Below are positions 52,572 to 63,393 of a stretch of DNA of 64,000 nucleotides, piece after piece. Source of the DNA: Saprospiraceae bacterium (GTDB lineage Bacteria; Bacteroidota; Bacteroidia; Chitinophagales; Saprospiraceae); assembly GCA_020631235.1 (NCBI GenBank), contig JAHDHQ010000009.1, forward strand, positions 96,124-160,123, given 5' to 3'. The position numbers and the translations under genes are program-made. The stretch's first letter is position 1. Each line of letters starts with the position of its first letter. Under the pieces are notes generated by a model. That model saw only the letters and a program-made list of their open reading frames with translations. It had not been told where the DNA came from and ran no database searches.

Positions 52572-53966
52572 ATGTGGAAATTACGAATATCTCTTAGTCT
52601 CTTATTTGTTGCTTGCTTTTTACTGGCTTGTGAAGAGCCTAGCCAAACCAAGCACAGCCAACCGAACATTTTGTTTATCCTAGTGGACGATTTAGGTTAT
52701 GCAGATTTAGCTTGCTATGGTTCTGAGGAAGTGATCAGTCCCAATATAGATTTATTGGCTAAAAATGGCATTAAGTGCACATCAGCTTATGTCACGGCGC
52801 CACAATGTGCCCCTTCTAGAGCTGGTCTAATTACTGGTTTTTACCAACAGAAATACGGATTCGAAGTAAACCCAGAACCCTATTTCAGAGATAAGTTTGG
52901 CTTGGACACCAGTTTACTAACCATGGCTGATCATCTTAAATCTGCTGGGTATGCAACTTATGGTTATGGTAAGTGGGACCTGGGAGCGATACCTTCTGCC
53001 CAACCATGGAATCGGGGTTTCGATTCTTTTTATGGATTTTACACTGGCTCTAGAAATTATTTTATTGGCAATCAAGAAAGTGAATACGAAGCATTAAGAA
53101 CAGGGCCAAATCAACGTGTAGCTGATAAAGGTTATATCACAGACTTAATAAGTAATGAGGCGATAAAAACCATCAATCAAAAGCATAATAAACCATGGTT
53201 TATGTATGTTTCTTATTCATGTCCACACTGGCCTATGCAAGCAAAATCGCTTGATCTCCAAAAGTTTAGACACATTAAAGATGTGCAAAGAAGGACCTAC
53301 CTCGCTATGATGTATAATCTAGATCAGAATATCGGAAATCTGATCCAAGCATTAAAACAAACAAAGCAAGACAAAAATACTTTGATTGTGTTTTTAAGTG
53401 ATAATGGAGGACCTACAGGGGTAGCGCGAGCTTCGTATAATGCGCCCTTTGAAAAAGGAACGAATACATCACTTAATCTTCCTTTTAAAGGCGTAAAAGG
53501 AGACGTTTTTGAAGGAGGAATTCGAGTACCTTGCATATTTTCATGGCCAGGAGTATTAGCCAGTAATACGAGCTACGATTATCCCATTTCAAGCCTTGAT
53601 TTAGCGCCCACTTTTTTAAATTTGAGCCAACCAGATAAACTACCATGGTTTGAAGGCATAGATGTATTCCCATCTTTAAAGACAGGACAAAAACTGAAAC
53701 GTCAGGCACCATTATTTTGGCGATGGAAAGAAAAATGGGCTATTAGATATAAGGATTGGAAATTAGTTATCCCTCGAAGAGGTACAGAACAATTATATCA
53801 GATAACTGTGGATCCAAGTGAGATAAATAACTTAGCAAAAACGCATCCTGCTAAGGTAAAAGAACTAAAAGCTAGATTAGTAAAGTGGGATTCTACCTTG
53901 CAAGTTCCTAAGTACATAAACTTTGAGAAGGTTAAGAAACTAGCGGCACCTCTAGGAGCTTATTAA
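52572..53966 (+). CDS. Sulfatase (arylsulfatase family) lipoprotein
   Basis: This 464-residue exported enzyme has lipoprotein signal LFVACFLLAC. It shows the Ca-site FILVDDLGYADLACYG and the formylglycine signature CAPSR (Cys79-Arg83) followed by AGLITG. His219 in SCPHWP, DNGG (Asp277, Asn278) and Lys306 in the FKGVKGDVFEGGIRVP region complete the active site. The usual GKWHLG motif reads GKWDLG (Lys134, Asp136), so one active-site His is replaced. Sulfatases remove sulfate esters from polysaccharides or small molecules. No polysaccharide-utilisation genes or formylglycine-generating enzyme lie nearby. It would act in the periplasm or at the surface. Confidence 0.92.
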   Translation: MWKLRISLSLLFVACFLLACEEPSQTKHSQPNILFILVDDLGYADLACYGSEEVISPNIDLLAKNGIKCTSAYVTAPQCAPSRAGLITGFYQQKYGFEVNPEPYFRDKFGLDTSLLTMADHLKSAGYATYGYGKWDLGAIPSAQPWNRGFDSFYGFYTGSRNYFIGNQESEYEALRTGPNQRVADKGYITDLISNEAIKTINQKHNKPWFMYVSYSCPHWPMQAKSLDLQKFRHIKDVQRRTYLAMMYNLDQNIGNLIQALKQTKQDKNTLIVFLSDNGGPTGVARASYNAPFEKGTNTSLNLPFKGVKGDVFEGGIRVPCIFSWPGVLASNTSYDYPISSLDLAPTFLNLSQPDKLPWFEGIDVFPSLKTGQKLKRQAPLFWRWKEKWAIRYKDWKLVIPRRGTEQLYQITVDPSEINNLAKTHPAKVKELKARLVKWDSTLQVPKYINFEKVKKLAAPLGAY

Positions 53967-53976
53967 GTTATTATTT

Positions 53977-54411
53977 TTAAAGACTAATCTTCATATGTCT
54001 GTGCAAAATCCCTACTTCTTCGAAGGCTTGATCATAGACTTCAAATCCAAGTTTCTCGTAAAAGCCCACTACATTATTTCTAGCATGGCAAACTACCTCT
54101 TGAAATCCGTTTTTTGCTGCAAATTTTAACAATTCATCTACCAGTTTTCTCCCTGTACCTTTCCCTTGTAAATGGCTATCCACTGCCATCTGCATAAGTT
54201 GCCCTGTCTTTTGTGACATATTATCTAAGGGTCTAAATACTACACAAGCAATCAGTTTATTATGCTCAATGGCTACAAAATGGAATGATTCAGCATCATG
54301 CATTTCCCAAGCATGGTCAAGAACACCTATAGGTCTAAGAAGTATTTCATTCCTTAGCTCTTGCTCTTGAGGATAATAGTGATGATTTATTCCTATTTGT
54401 AAGATTTCCAT
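53977..54411 (-). CDS. GNAT family N-acetyltransferase
   Basis: This 144-residue acetyltransferase has the acetyl-CoA loop VDSHLQGKGTGRKLVDELLKFA (motif A), followed by VVCHARNNVVGFYEKLGFEV (motif B). The start at 54411 is chosen because MEILQIGINHHYY is a typical GNAT beginning; the open frame further upstream overlaps the metalloprotease gene. It follows that gene's stop by 1 nt and is likely coupled to it. The acetyl acceptor is unknown. Confidence 0.88.
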   Translation of the reverse strand: MEILQIGINHHYYPQEQELRNEILLRPIGVLDHAWEMHDAESFHFVAIEHNKLIACVVFRPLDNMSQKTGQLMQMAVDSHLQGKGTGRKLVDELLKFAAKNGFQEVVCHARNNVVGFYEKLGFEVYDQAFEEVGILHRHMKISL

Positions 54412-54412
54412 A

Positions 54413-57400
54413 TTATTCAATGTAGATGATTTTATATACTTCATTGAAATTGTCCTCATCGAATAAAGCCACAAAATATATTCCAGCCGGATGTCTTCTA
54501 AAATCATAATAGCCCTGTATACTAAAGCCCGACTCATAGACTATTGAGCCATCACTATTGAAAATTAGCATCCTTAAAGACTTATCATTTTCACTAAAAA
54601 TTTTGATTAGACCATTTGTAGGATTGGGTGTTATTAAAAATATACTTTCAGCATCGATTCCATCACAATTCTCATCTATTTCATTGGCTGGAATATCTAA
54701 TGCTCCAGGATTTAAAAAGGGGTTCATATCGTCACAGTCATCAATAAGCAAATATCCATCTTGATCAAGATCATTATCTAAACTTATCGGATTACAATCA
54801 TCATCATTGCCATTGTAAGGAATTTCTTCTGCCTCTGGGTTTATGCTGGCGTCTAAATCATCGCAATCGTCTGCAAGCAAGAAACCATCTTGGTCTAAAT
54901 CATCATCAAAGGTCAGTGGATTACAATCTTCGTCTATTCCATTGTATGGAGTTTCTATAGTGCTTGGATTTATCATAGAATCTTGATCATCACAGTCCTG
55001 ATTATCTATAACATAGCCACTTGGTGGGCTACAGGCTAATATAGAAATGTTAGCATCTCCATAACCATCCCCATCAGCATCTAAATAATATTGATTACCT
55101 AAATCTTCATCAATGCTTCCATCACAATTATTATCCACCTCATCACAAATTTCTTCAGCTCCAGGATAAATTTCAGCATTATTGTCATCACAATCCCCAG
55201 ACGTGGTAACATAACCAGAAGGTTGAATGCAATCTTCAATTTGATTTGTATTATCTCCAAAACCATCATTATCTTGATCAAAATAATAAATGATCGCACT
55301 TAATTCTTCATCAATCAATCCATCGCAATCATTATCAATGTTGTCACACAATTCTGGCGCTCCAGGATAAATATCAGCATTGTTGTCATCACAATCTAAG
55401 TCATCAGTCACTCCGTCTTGATCATTATCAATTAATACTTCAAAATAAAGACTTGCTTCGCTTTGGCATCCATACTCATTAGTATATGTATATGTATAAG
55501 TTCCAGATTCTGATATCTCTATTAATTGTGTTGTTTCTCCGGTACTCCAAATACCATATTCACTATTAGCTAGCCCAACAAATGCATAAGTAATTCCATC
55601 TAGAATAAACGATTCGATGGTAAGATCAATCGAAGACGATATAAATACCCAAAAATTAATCATTGATTGGCATCCAACTGAGTCGACAACTAACAATGAA
55701 TGCTTTCCTTCCTCGCTTATTTGTGTATTTAAAGAATTTGTGCCATCACTCCAACTAAATTCATAGGGAGGAAAACCGCCTAAAACTTCGGGTGAAATAT
55801 CTAATGTAGAGCCTTCACATATTTCGTAAATAGGTTCTATTTCTGTAATTGTTATGGCTGCTGCTTGTCCAATTTTAAAATCCAATTGTTTAGAACAACC
55901 AGATTCGTTAGTGATAGTAACTTCATGGCTACCCGGTGACAAGCCGCTGCAAAAATGACCTACTTGCCCATTACTCCATTGAATATCATATAATAAGGAA
56001 TAACCATCTATTACAAGGCTAGCCTTTCCTTCTCCTTCTTGACTACACTTTAAGTCCTCAGTAACCAGATGGGCATCTAGTTCTGCAGCCTGACGAAACT
56101 CAATTGCTTTTCGATCACCTTCGCATCCATTCTCATCTCTTAAAGCTACATAGTAAATGCCAAAATCATCAGGAGTGAAATTATTCGAAACTGCCAAGGA
56201 ATTGTTGCTATCAAAACTTTCATACCAGATTGCCGTTAACTCCTCTGAAGAACTATAAATAACAGTTAAAGGAGGATCTCCAAAACATGAAAAATAGCTC
56301 CCTTCTATGTCATAAGGGAAAAGATCATCTACACAAGGATCATTGATGGGAGGTGCAACACATCTATACGAAGGAATGGTCAAAATACTGCTACAACTAG
56401 TCATGTTAGTTCCTACATAATCAATAGCTAAATAAATAGCTTCCTCATTTACATTTGAAACTAAAAACTCAGTCGCTGATTGTTGAATAATAGGATTGGA
56501 TTGTCCATTTGCATTGTCTATACCTGCTATATCATGACTCCCAAATTCAATATAAACATCATAAGAGTTCTCATTAATACATTGGTATTGAACCTGATGA
56601 GTTGATAAATAATAGCAATCATCGAAAATGACAAATGTTTCTCGTTGTATTTCGAAACTAAACGATTCGTCACCAGAAGCAGAATCTACAAACAAGTAAT
56701 AAGTTTGTCCCTCATTTAAAGTTTCTGAAGCTCCTGAAACTCCAAAAGGCTCAGCAATCATATCAACTATGCAAGTTGAATTTGGATCACAAGTTTCATG
56801 TAGTGAGAAATGCACCGATGGGTCAGGACTAAAGAAATTAAAATAATTGTAATAAAAATCATTAAATGGAACATAAACTAATTCATGTGTATATTCAAAA
56901 ACAAGCTCTTTACCATTCATTTGACTAGCACACTCATATTCTTGAATCTGATTAGTGCCATCTGAGGTACTTCCAGTATAATTAAAGGTATTAGGTAAAG
57001 TCAAGAAATCTTGAAGGTTTATCGCATTTCCGCAATCGAACTCAGGATCTCCGCCACCATTATTCCCTCCTCCATTATCATCACTTGTATCTTGCTCTTT
57101 CCAAGCTAATTCTATAAAATATGGTTCTTCACAATCCGCATCAAGAATATTATTTATTTCAATTTGTAAACTACTTTCTTCTGCCGGATCCACATTGAAC
57201 GTAAAGCTTTCTACAAATACATCTTTGCCTTGTTTAAAGTATTGTTGGTCTTTGTAAAGAACAATATTCGCCCTAACATAGGATTGAAATCTTATTTCTA
57301 GTACACCCTTTGCCTCTATAGAAATTGTATAAAAATCCTTCTCATAAAAGCCCAGGTAACTATTTAAGGTTTGTGTTTCATCCAATGTTGTTAATGGAGA

Positions 57401-60295
57401 AAACGCTGTTTCATTTGCATCCTCAATCCTGTTGTTTTCAACTCCACTACTGTTAAACTCATAAGGGTCAGCAGGACATTGATTTATCACACTTTCAGGT
57501 ACCCATTCTAAGAAGAAATAATACTCATCTTCAGAAGCAGCATTCGTTGGATTTGTTGCTTCTAAATAAAAGTCACCAGCACCATTTAATAAAAAAACTG
57601 GTGTTTCTTCATCTATAATTTGGAGTTCATTTCCGACTTGATCTAAGATTTGAAGATTTAAAGGAATGGTATTGGGATTTATGGCTGATTGGCCAGGTAA
57701 AATGTAAAGTACACCTGGCTCACTAAACACAAGTTTTGAAAGATCTTTATCATCATTAGTGGAAAAAATTCCCGATCGAGATACTGTACTTTCATTAGCG
57801 TTGAAAACGATGCTATAATTCTGAGTGCCATCATCATTGATATTATCATTTGGCTCATCTATGGTGTCATCGAGATCTGCTTCCTCCCCTGCTTTAGGAT
57901 TCCACAAAATTCCAAGTGTGTGAAGTATGCAATAAAAATCTTGTGTTTGTGCAGAAGAAATTCTAATATAAGTTGTTTCATCATCATCATATTCAAAAGA
58001 ATATCTTTCTACTGAGGGAATATAATGAATGCCTTCATCGTTTATTATTTCAAACTTAATCTTCGTATTTGAGATGTCATCGATGTATAATTCTAAACAA
58101 CCTGGACCTATCGATGAGATGCTGTAGTAATCTACATCGGTTATCTTACTTAAATATCCGCCAGTCTCTTCTAAATATGGGTTTCCTTGAGTCATAATTG
58201 GAAAAAGATCAGTTGCAGCTTGACTTATTAAGTCATTTGGCTCATAATAAGCATCTTCACACTCTTCATTTACAGGATCTGACTCGAAAGCTTCAAAAGA
58301 AGTTGTGGCCACAGCTTTTTTACATTGATTTCTTCCCGCCATATCTTGAATTTCAAAAAAATAATCACCCAGTTCCACAAAGTACTCTATGCTTTCATTT
58401 TGCCCATAAGGATTAGTAGAGCTTGCTATTAGATTGCCAGAACTATCAAATAATCGAAGATCAACATCCGTAACTACATTGTCTAATTTACAACTCAAAT
58501 ATCCAGACTCTGCTACCCTTACCCTTTCGTAATCTATATCCCCTTCATAATGCATATAAAAATTATTTGAAAGGCTACTTCCATCAGCTAAGTCCTTTAT
58601 GCTAGTATCTTCAAAAACACTATCCGATAATTCTATGTCACACTCATCTGCAAGTTTTTCAATTTCTAGATGATAAGAAGACATATCACAAGGAGCCTCT
58701 ATCGCACTAGTAGAAAATATTTTGATTTGGTAGCTTAAAGAACTAGATTCTGATTGTTCAATGGTTACTTTCTCAGGAAATAAAGATGGAGCTATGCTTG
58801 AGTAGATAACACCTGATGGTGTTATAACTTCAAGATCCATTTCTGTTGCTAATTCGGTGATAGAGAAAATGTATTTGCCAGCACCATCAGACTGAATATT
58901 AAAATAATCTACATCATTTCCTTGTGAAGAATTTATCGATGCATCTATTTCCATTTTGTTAATAAGTGTGCCTAAATCTATGGATTGGCTTAGCAAATTA
59001 TTAGGTTCATATACATCTTCGCATGCTACATCTATTTCTAATGAAACACTTAAAGTATACTTAGCTTCACAAAAAAAGTTATTGTTGTTAATTTGGGGTT
59101 CTAAATAAATAGCTAAGTATCTAGGTGTAGATTCATTAACGTTATATGATAGTATTTTATCTCCATTGCCAAACATGGTTTCAGTTAAAGCATTTATTCC
59201 GTCCGACAGAATCGCTTTAAAATTTACATTATCTATATTTTCAACCTCGATTTGGAGAACACCCTCAAAATTGTCTTCAAGGACAAACTCATAATTATCT
59301 ACATCAAACTCATTTCGCAGCTCTGCACTGATTGAATTGATAAGATTGGGATTATTGTATGCCAGCGCATGTTCGTTCGGAGTTGAAAAATCATTGGGTT
59401 CGTATTGGTCTGGAAAGCAATATTCCCCACAGTTTAAGTACGATCTGCTGCTGCTAAGGACCTGTTGCATAAAACTGATTTGGTTTGGAGAAAATTCAGT
59501 TCTACAGTCAAGCGAATATGACATAAGATTAGTCTCATCAGGATCGTAAGCATCTCCATTTGCATCTAGATGACAGCTGTTCAAAGGTGACGGATTACAC
59601 TTAAAAGAACAATTAATAAAATCTGAAGCATTATTGTAATTATCGACATAGTTGTCCGCTGGTGTATCACACATTTGGTCACCTGCACTATTACAATTAG
59701 ATCCATTCACTAATTCATTTCCAAAATTAGTTTCAAATGTATGCCACAACCCCAAGTAATGGCCTATCTCATGGGCAATTACTTTTGGAAAGAAATCAGT
59801 ATTTGTAGCTTTAAATGAGCTTAGAAGAATTAAGTCTTTTGTGCCTCCAAATAGCTTGGTATATCCTCTACCTCCGCCTTCAAGATTATTAAAATAGTAA
59901 ATATTTAGGGTGTTATCCACAAAATAATCACTCCCTACTAAATCCGCAAAGAGATTATTATTGGTAGTTGGAAAATTAGAAACCCCTTGAAAGCTGGTGG
60001 TGATTGGAATACCCTGAAGATTACAGACATCTAAAAATAGATTTGCATGCGATAATACACTATTTGCCTCTTCAATATTGTCCATCACGTCATCGACATC
60101 CATTGGAGAATAACCAACCGCATTTGTCATTATCCAGAGGGTTGTAGGAATGGAACCCATCATTGAATGATTCGATGATGCTGAGGTGTTTCTAAGATTT
60201 TCCGTGAAACTATAGTAGTCTTTTTGTGATGAAGTCAAACATTGTCCAAACAACAACAGTGGACAGAGGCATAAAATTAAAATTACATATTTCAA
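54413..60295 (-). CDS. Giant secreted pappalysin-like (M43) metalloprotease with MopE-type motifs and T9SS type A domain
   Basis: This 1960-residue exported protein starts at a TTG (60295), the only start that keeps the signal [17 protein letters not shown]; an in-frame stop lies four codons upstream. The protease domain has [11 protein letters not shown] (His175, Glu176, His179, His185), [12 protein letters not shown] and a Met-turn LMSYSLDC. Several PPC-like beta domains follow (about 290-1100; YEPND starts), then SprB/Ig-like repeats (about 1300-1620). Five DCDD...PGA...CDG-type motifs (about 1625-1868) match the Pfam MopE motif family. A type A sorting domain ([21 protein letters not shown]) ends the protein. 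Secreted through T9SS; it probably digests extracellular protein. Confidence 0.92.
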   Translation of the reverse strand: MKYVILILCLCPLLLFGQCLTSSQKDYYSFTENLRNTSASSNHSMMGSIPTTLWIMTNAVGYSPMDVDDVMDNIEEANSVLSHANLFLDVCNLQGIPITTSFQGVSNFPTTNNNLFADLVGSDYFVDNTLNIYYFNNLEGGGRGYTKLFGGTKDLILLSSFKATNTDFFPKVIAHEIGHYLGLWHTFETNFGNELVNGSNCNSAGDQMCDTPADNYVDNYNNASDFINCSFKCNPSPLNSCHLDANGDAYDPDETNLMSYSLDCRTEFSPNQISFMQQVLSSSRSYLNCGEYCFPDQYEPNDFSTPNEHALAYNNPNLINSISAELRNEFDVDNYEFVLEDNFEGVLQIEVENIDNVNFKAILSDGINALTETMFGNGDKILSYNVNESTPRYLAIYLEPQINNNNFFCEAKYTLSVSLEIDVACEDVYEPNNLLSQSIDLGTLINKMEIDASINSSQGNDVDYFNIQSDGAGKYIFSITELATEMDLEVITPSGVIYSSIAPSLFPEKVTIEQSESSSLSYQIKIFSTSAIEAPCDMSSYHLEIEKLADECDIELSDSVFEDTSIKDLADGSSLSNNFYMHYEGDIDYERVRVAESGYLSCKLDNVVTDVDLRLFDSSGNLIASSTNPYGQNESIEYFVELGDYFFEIQDMAGRNQCKKAVATTSFEAFESDPVNEECEDAYYEPNDLISQAATDLFPIMTQGNPYLEETGGYLSKITDVDYYSISSIGPGCLELYIDDISNTKIKFEIINDEGIHYIPSVERYSFEYDDDETTYIRISSAQTQDFYCILHTLGILWNPKAGEEADLDDTIDEPNDNINDDGTQNYSIVFNANESTVSRSGIFSTNDDKDLSKLVFSEPGVLYILPGQSAINPNTIPLNLQILDQVGNELQIIDEETPVFLLNGAGDFYLEATNPTNAASEDEYYFFLEWVPESVINQCPADPYEFNSSGVENNRIEDANETAFSPLTTLDETQTLNSYLGFYEKDFYTISIEAKGVLEIRFQSYVRANIVLYKDQQYFKQGKDVFVESFTFNVDPAEESSLQIEINNILDADCEEPYFIELAWKEQDTSDDNGGGNNGGGDPEFDCGNAINLQDFLTLPNTFNYTGSTSDGTNQIQEYECASQMNGKELVFEYTHELVYVPFNDFYYNYFNFFSPDPSVHFSLHETCDPNSTCIVDMIAEPFGVSGASETLNEGQTYYLFVDSASGDESFSFEIQRETFVIFDDCYYLSTHQVQYQCINENSYDVYIEFGSHDIAGIDNANGQSNPIIQQSATEFLVSNVNEEAIYLAIDYVGTNMTSCSSILTIPSYRCVAPPINDPCVDDLFPYDIEGSYFSCFGDPPLTVIYSSSEELTAIWYESFDSNNSLAVSNNFTPDDFGIYYVALRDENGCEGDRKAIEFRQAAELDAHLVTEDLKCSQEGEGKASLVIDGYSLLYDIQWSNGQVGHFCSGLSPGSHEVTITNESGCSKQLDFKIGQAAAITITEIEPIYEICEGSTLDISPEVLGGFPPYEFSWSDGTNSLNTQISEEGKHSLLVVDSVGCQSMINFWVFISSSIDLTIESFILDGITYAFVGLANSEYGIWSTGETTQLIEISESGTYTYTYTNEYGCQSEASLYFEVLIDNDQDGVTDDLDCDDNNADIYPGAPELCDNIDNDCDGLIDEELSAIIYYFDQDNDGFGDNTNQIEDCIQPSGYVTTSGDCDDNNAEIYPGAEEICDEVDNNCDGSIDEDLGNQYYLDADGDGYGDANISILACSPPSGYVIDNQDCDDQDSMINPSTIETPYNGIDEDCNPLTFDDDLDQDGFLLADDCDDLDASINPEAEEIPYNGNDDDCNPISLDNDLDQDGYLLIDDCDDMNPFLNPGALDIPANEIDENCDGIDAESIFLITPNPTNGLIKIFSENDKSLRMLIFNSDGSIVYESGFSIQGYYDFRRHPAGIYFVALFDEDNFNEVYKIIYIE

Positions 60296-60450
60296 GCTAA
60301 GAATATTTTAGTTGAAAATAGGGATAATTTATTTAGAAAAGCTAGAATTTATTTAACACTTCTTAGATGCCCTTTTTATCCTTTTGTTGTTTCCCTATTA
60401 AAGGCTTAGCAATCTCACCAATGATCTTATTTACTAAAGTTTTATCACTA

Positions 60451-61044
60451 TTACACTTTTAAAAAGTTGATCAAATCTTCTTGAATAGCCTGTTGCTTGT
60501 CTCTTGCATACCATGTATGCAAAGGAATGTTATAATTCCCACCATCTGTTAGGATAGATTGAACTAATTTTTGTGCCTCATCAGGTCTTGGTCCATAACT
60601 TTTAACAAAATCAAATGCATGATCTAGCTCTAATAAAATAGGTATTGATCTACTTCTTCCATCCGTTAAATGTGCATCTATTAAGGCAGTATCCTCATCT
60701 CGGTAAACAAATCTTAAGTCTATATTTCCCTTGCTATGCTCTGCTACTTTATTGATAATTGGATTTATCTGGGATGCATCTCCACACCAATGTTCTGTAA
60801 TCACCAGCCACTTTTTCTTTGTTGCTAAAGCATCTATTGCCTCTATTAATCTATTCGTTAATTGTAGTTTTCGGTCTAATCTCGATTGTCTTTGCCAATT
60901 TTGTGGTAAATATTGAGCAAATTGACTTTCATTGCCTATGGCCATTTCGTCTTGAAAATTTGAAAGATACGCTTGATAGCTGATTCCTTTTTGCCAATAT
61001 TGTTGGTAGTTTATACTACTCTGTGATTGTATTTTCGCCCTCAA
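60451..61044 (-). CDS. Thioredoxin-family protein with a single active-site Cys
   Basis: This 197-residue cytoplasmic protein has the thioredoxin-fold region LVITEHWCGDASQINPIIN (about residues 79-97) with Trp-Cys-Gly-Asp but no second Cys, then a strand-helix pattern and RSIPILLELD, containing the cis-Pro expected in the fold. Relatives in Bacteroidota carry the same WCGDA motif. The missing Cys rules out a normal dithiol oxidoreductase; a monothiol or non-redox role is likely. The start is a TTG at 61044, preceded by an in-frame stop at 61051. It is alone on the minus strand, near tRNA-Asp. Confidence 0.82.
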   Translation of the reverse strand: MRAKIQSQSSINYQQYWQKGISYQAYLSNFQDEMAIGNESQFAQYLPQNWQRQSRLDRKLQLTNRLIEAIDALATKKKWLVITEHWCGDASQINPIINKVAEHSKGNIDLRFVYRDEDTALIDAHLTDGRSRSIPILLELDHAFDFVKSYGPRPDEAQKLVQSILTDGGNYNIPLHTWYARDKQQAIQEDLINFLKV

Positions 61045-61159
61045 ATTATTTTAATTTCTTTTTCAAAGGTAAATCTACTTATCACTTAAAGAATAGGCTA
61101 TCCTTCCTTGAATGTTGTCTTTTATGCCCTTTTGATTTAAAAGTAGAGCTAAAAACTAA

Positions 61160-61194
61160 AAAACCCCTGCAAATCAAAGATTTACAAGGGTTTT
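61160..61194 (-). terminator. Terminator of tRNA-Asp
   Basis: On the minus strand the RNA forms a 16-bp stem closed by AAAACCC/GGGUUUU, with two G-U pairs and a 3-nt loop, followed by U-rich sequence. On the plus strand the same two positions would be C-A mismatches, which shows that the hairpin acts on minus-strand RNA. Confidence 0.85.
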
Positions 61195-61197
61195 AAG

Positions 61198-61271
61198 CGG
61201 TCCGGACGGGACTCGAACCCGCGACCCCCTGCGTGACAGGCAGGTATTCTAACCAACTGAACTACCGAACC
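61198..61271 (-). tRNA. tRNA-Asp (anticodon GTC)
   Basis: The 74-nt sequence folds as a cloverleaf: acceptor GGTTCGG/CCGGACC with one G-U pair, anticodon stem CCTGC/GCAGG with loop CTGTCAC (anticodon GTC), and T-arm GCGGG-TTCGAGT-CCCGT. The discriminator base is G, as expected for Asp tRNA. The CCA end is not encoded. It is transcribed from the minus strand and followed by a terminator. Confidence 0.97.
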
Positions 61272-61288
61272 GTTTTATCTTGGTAGTA

Positions 61289-61320
61289 TTTTTATCAAAT
61301 TTATCTTGCCTTGCTGTCAA
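61289..61320 (-). promoter_or_regulatory. Candidate promoter of tRNA-Asp
   Basis: Read on the minus strand, TTGACA (61320-61315) is followed by TAAATTTG (61303-61296), an exact TAnnTTTG. The spacing between them (11 nt) is shorter than usual for Bacteroidota. TTGACA with TGATAA 17 nt downstream would instead fit a classical sigma-70 promoter. The position, about 20 nt before the tRNA, is right for either reading. Confidence 0.4.
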
Positions 61321-61496
61321 GGCGCCTGCAAATGTAAAAAGCATTTCTAATTCAATCAAATTTTTTGCTAGCTAAATTTTAGAAAGATTTAAATTAGTCA
61401 TTTTCATTGACTGATTTAATGGCTTTTTATTCCACATTCTAAACCATCTTTACTATTTTGCGCACGTCTATTGTGGCAAAAACCAAAACTACACCA

Positions 61497-62453
61497 ATGG
61501 TATTCCTTGAGTTTGAAAAACCATTAGAAAAGCTATACGAACAATTGGATAAGATCAATCAAATTGCTGAAGATGGTGATATTGATGTGTCTGATAAAGT
61601 GGCAGAGCTCGAACAAAAAATAGCAAAACGCAAAAAAGAAATATATTCTAACCTCACTGGCTGGCAAAAAGTACAGCTATCACGTCATCCAGAAAGACCA
61701 TATACCTTACATTATATCGAAGGCATGTGTAAAAGCTTCATTGAATTACATGGAGATCGAGCATTTGGGGATGACACAGCTATAGTAGGTGGTATTGGAA
61801 TTATAAATGATACGAGTGTAGTAATTATAGGTCATCAAAAAGGAGTAAATACAAAATTACGTCAATACCGAAACTTTGGTATGGCTAATCCTGAGGGCTA
61901 TAGAAAGGCGCTCAGGCTGATGAAGTTAGCAGAACGGTTTAATATGCCGGTTGTTACCTTAATCGATACTCCTGGCGCATTTCCAGGACTTGAAGCAGAA
62001 GAAAGAGGTCAGGCGGAAGCCATTGCAAGAAATCTCTTTGAGATGGCTCAATTACGAGTCCCTATCCTTTGTTATGTAATTGGTGAAGGAGCCTCAGGTG
62101 GTGCTTTGGGAATAGGTTTAGGCGACCGTATATTTATGATGGAAAATACTTGGTATTCTGTCATTTCTCCAGAATCTTGTTCATCTATATTATGGAGAAG
62201 TTGGGATTATAAAGAACAGGCAGCTGAGTCTCTAAAACTAACTCCAGCTCATATGCTCGAGTTTGGATTGATAGATGAAATTATAAAAGAACCCGTAGGC
62301 GGTGCGCATAACGATAAAGACAAAATAATCAAAACACTAAAGTCCCACATTAAAAAGGAACTGAATAATCTTGCTAGTAAAAATATCGATACATTAATCG
62401 ATGAGCGTATTGCTAAATATGCTAAAATGGGCGAATTCACCGTTGCTAAGTAA
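61497..62453 (+). CDS. accA: Acetyl-CoA carboxylase carboxyltransferase subunit alpha
   Basis: This 318-residue cytoplasmic protein is the size of the E. coli enzyme. It moves the carboxyl group from carboxy-biotin (AccB) to acetyl-CoA, the first step of fatty-acid synthesis, in complex with AccD. The sequence shows the coiled N-terminus ([17 protein letters not shown]), [29 protein letters not shown], and the oxyanion/CoA-site glycines in [21 protein letters not shown] and [15 protein letters not shown]. The ATG at 61497 aligns with the family start; a GTG at 61473 and TTG at 61458 are in frame but add unlikely residues. dapA follows after 8 nt. Confidence 0.96.
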   Translation: MVFLEFEKPLEKLYEQLDKINQIAEDGDIDVSDKVAELEQKIAKRKKEIYSNLTGWQKVQLSRHPERPYTLHYIEGMCKSFIELHGDRAFGDDTAIVGGIGIINDTSVVIIGHQKGVNTKLRQYRNFGMANPEGYRKALRLMKLAERFNMPVVTLIDTPGAFPGLEAEERGQAEAIARNLFEMAQLRVPILCYVIGEGASGGALGIGLGDRIFMMENTWYSVISPESCSSILWRSWDYKEQAAESLKLTPAHMLEFGLIDEIIKEPVGGAHNDKDKIIKTLKSHIKKELNNLASKNIDTLIDERIAKYAKMGEFTVAK

Positions 62454-62461
62454 ACCAAACT

Positions 62462-63343
62462 ATGAGCAACATTAATTCTTTTATTGGTACAGGTGTAGCT
62501 TTAGTTACCCCCTTTTTAGAATCAGGAGCTATTGATTATATCAGCTTTGAAAAATTAATAGAACACGTAATACATGGAGGGGTCGACTACCTTGTCCCAT
62601 TAGGATCTACTGGTGAAGCCTCCACAATATCTCCAGAAGAACAGCAACAAATACTGCATTTTGTAGTAAAAACTGTTGCTTCCAGAAAACCAATTGTTGC
62701 AGGTTGTTTCGGTGGAAATAATACAAAAGCGCTGCTCCAGAAAATCAAAGGGTTTGACTTAACTGGCATCGATGCACTATTATCTGCAAGTCCAGCATAC
62801 AACAAGCCGAGCCAGGAAGGTATTTTTCAGCACTTTAAAATGATCAACGATCATTCTACAAGGCCTGTCATCATGTATAATGTTCCTGGAAGAACAAGCA
62901 GTAACGTCGAAGCTAAAACAAGTATCAGAATTGCTAATGAATGCAAGCAAATTTTTGCTATTAAGGAAGCATCAGGTAATTTAAATCAAATACGATCTAT
63001 TATAGAAGGTGTGAGTGATGAGTTCTTAGTTATTTCTGGAGATGATCCCACAGCTTTAGAAACGGTCAGGATGGGAGGTAAAGGAGTTATTAGTGTTATT
63101 GGAAATGTGTATCCAAATAAGTTTACTAGTATCATTAGAAACGGCTTAAATGGGATGTTTGACCAAGCTGAGCTAGTAAATAAAAAACTAGATCCTATTC
63201 ATGAATGGCTTTACATTGATGGTAATCCTACAGGAATCAAAGCTGCATTAAACATAGAAGGGATTTGTAATGAATTTGTAAGGCTACCTTTAGTTCCTAT
63301 GCAAAAAGATAATCTAGATATGTTAGCTTCTAAGATGGTTTAA
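62462..63343 (+). CDS. dapA: 4-hydroxy-tetrahydrodipicolinate synthase
   Basis: This 293-residue TIM-barrel aldolase joins pyruvate and aspartate semialdehyde, the first committed step to diaminopimelate and lysine. The Schiff-base Lys is Lys168 in FAIKEASGN, and the catalytic Tyr139 is in YNVPGRT. GTGVALVTPF and PLGSTGEASTISPEE give the substrate loop. It is 8 nt after accA, probably one operon linking lipid and cell-wall precursor supply. The protein acts in the cytoplasm. Confidence 0.96.
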   Translation: MSNINSFIGTGVALVTPFLESGAIDYISFEKLIEHVIHGGVDYLVPLGSTGEASTISPEEQQQILHFVVKTVASRKPIVAGCFGGNNTKALLQKIKGFDLTGIDALLSASPAYNKPSQEGIFQHFKMINDHSTRPVIMYNVPGRTSSNVEAKTSIRIANECKQIFAIKEASGNLNQIRSIIEGVSDEFLVISGDDPTALETVRMGGKGVISVIGNVYPNKFTSIIRNGLNGMFDQAELVNKKLDPIHEWLYIDGNPTGIKAALNIEGICNEFVRLPLVPMQKDNLDMLASKMV

Positions 63344-63393
63344 TTCTAAAATAGAAATCGTGTGGTTTTTTTTATATTTATAAAAACAAAATC

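Noticed and set aside
54412..54537. Upstream extension of the GNAT gene
   Set aside because: It overlaps the end of the metalloprotease gene antisense-free in another frame, and the GNAT fold starts at the ATG at 54411.
54690..55420. Copper-binding function for the MopE-type motifs
   Set aside because: Not entered as a feature function: the Asp-rich loops look like Ca-binding spacers, and the copper-site residues of MopE cannot be identified here.
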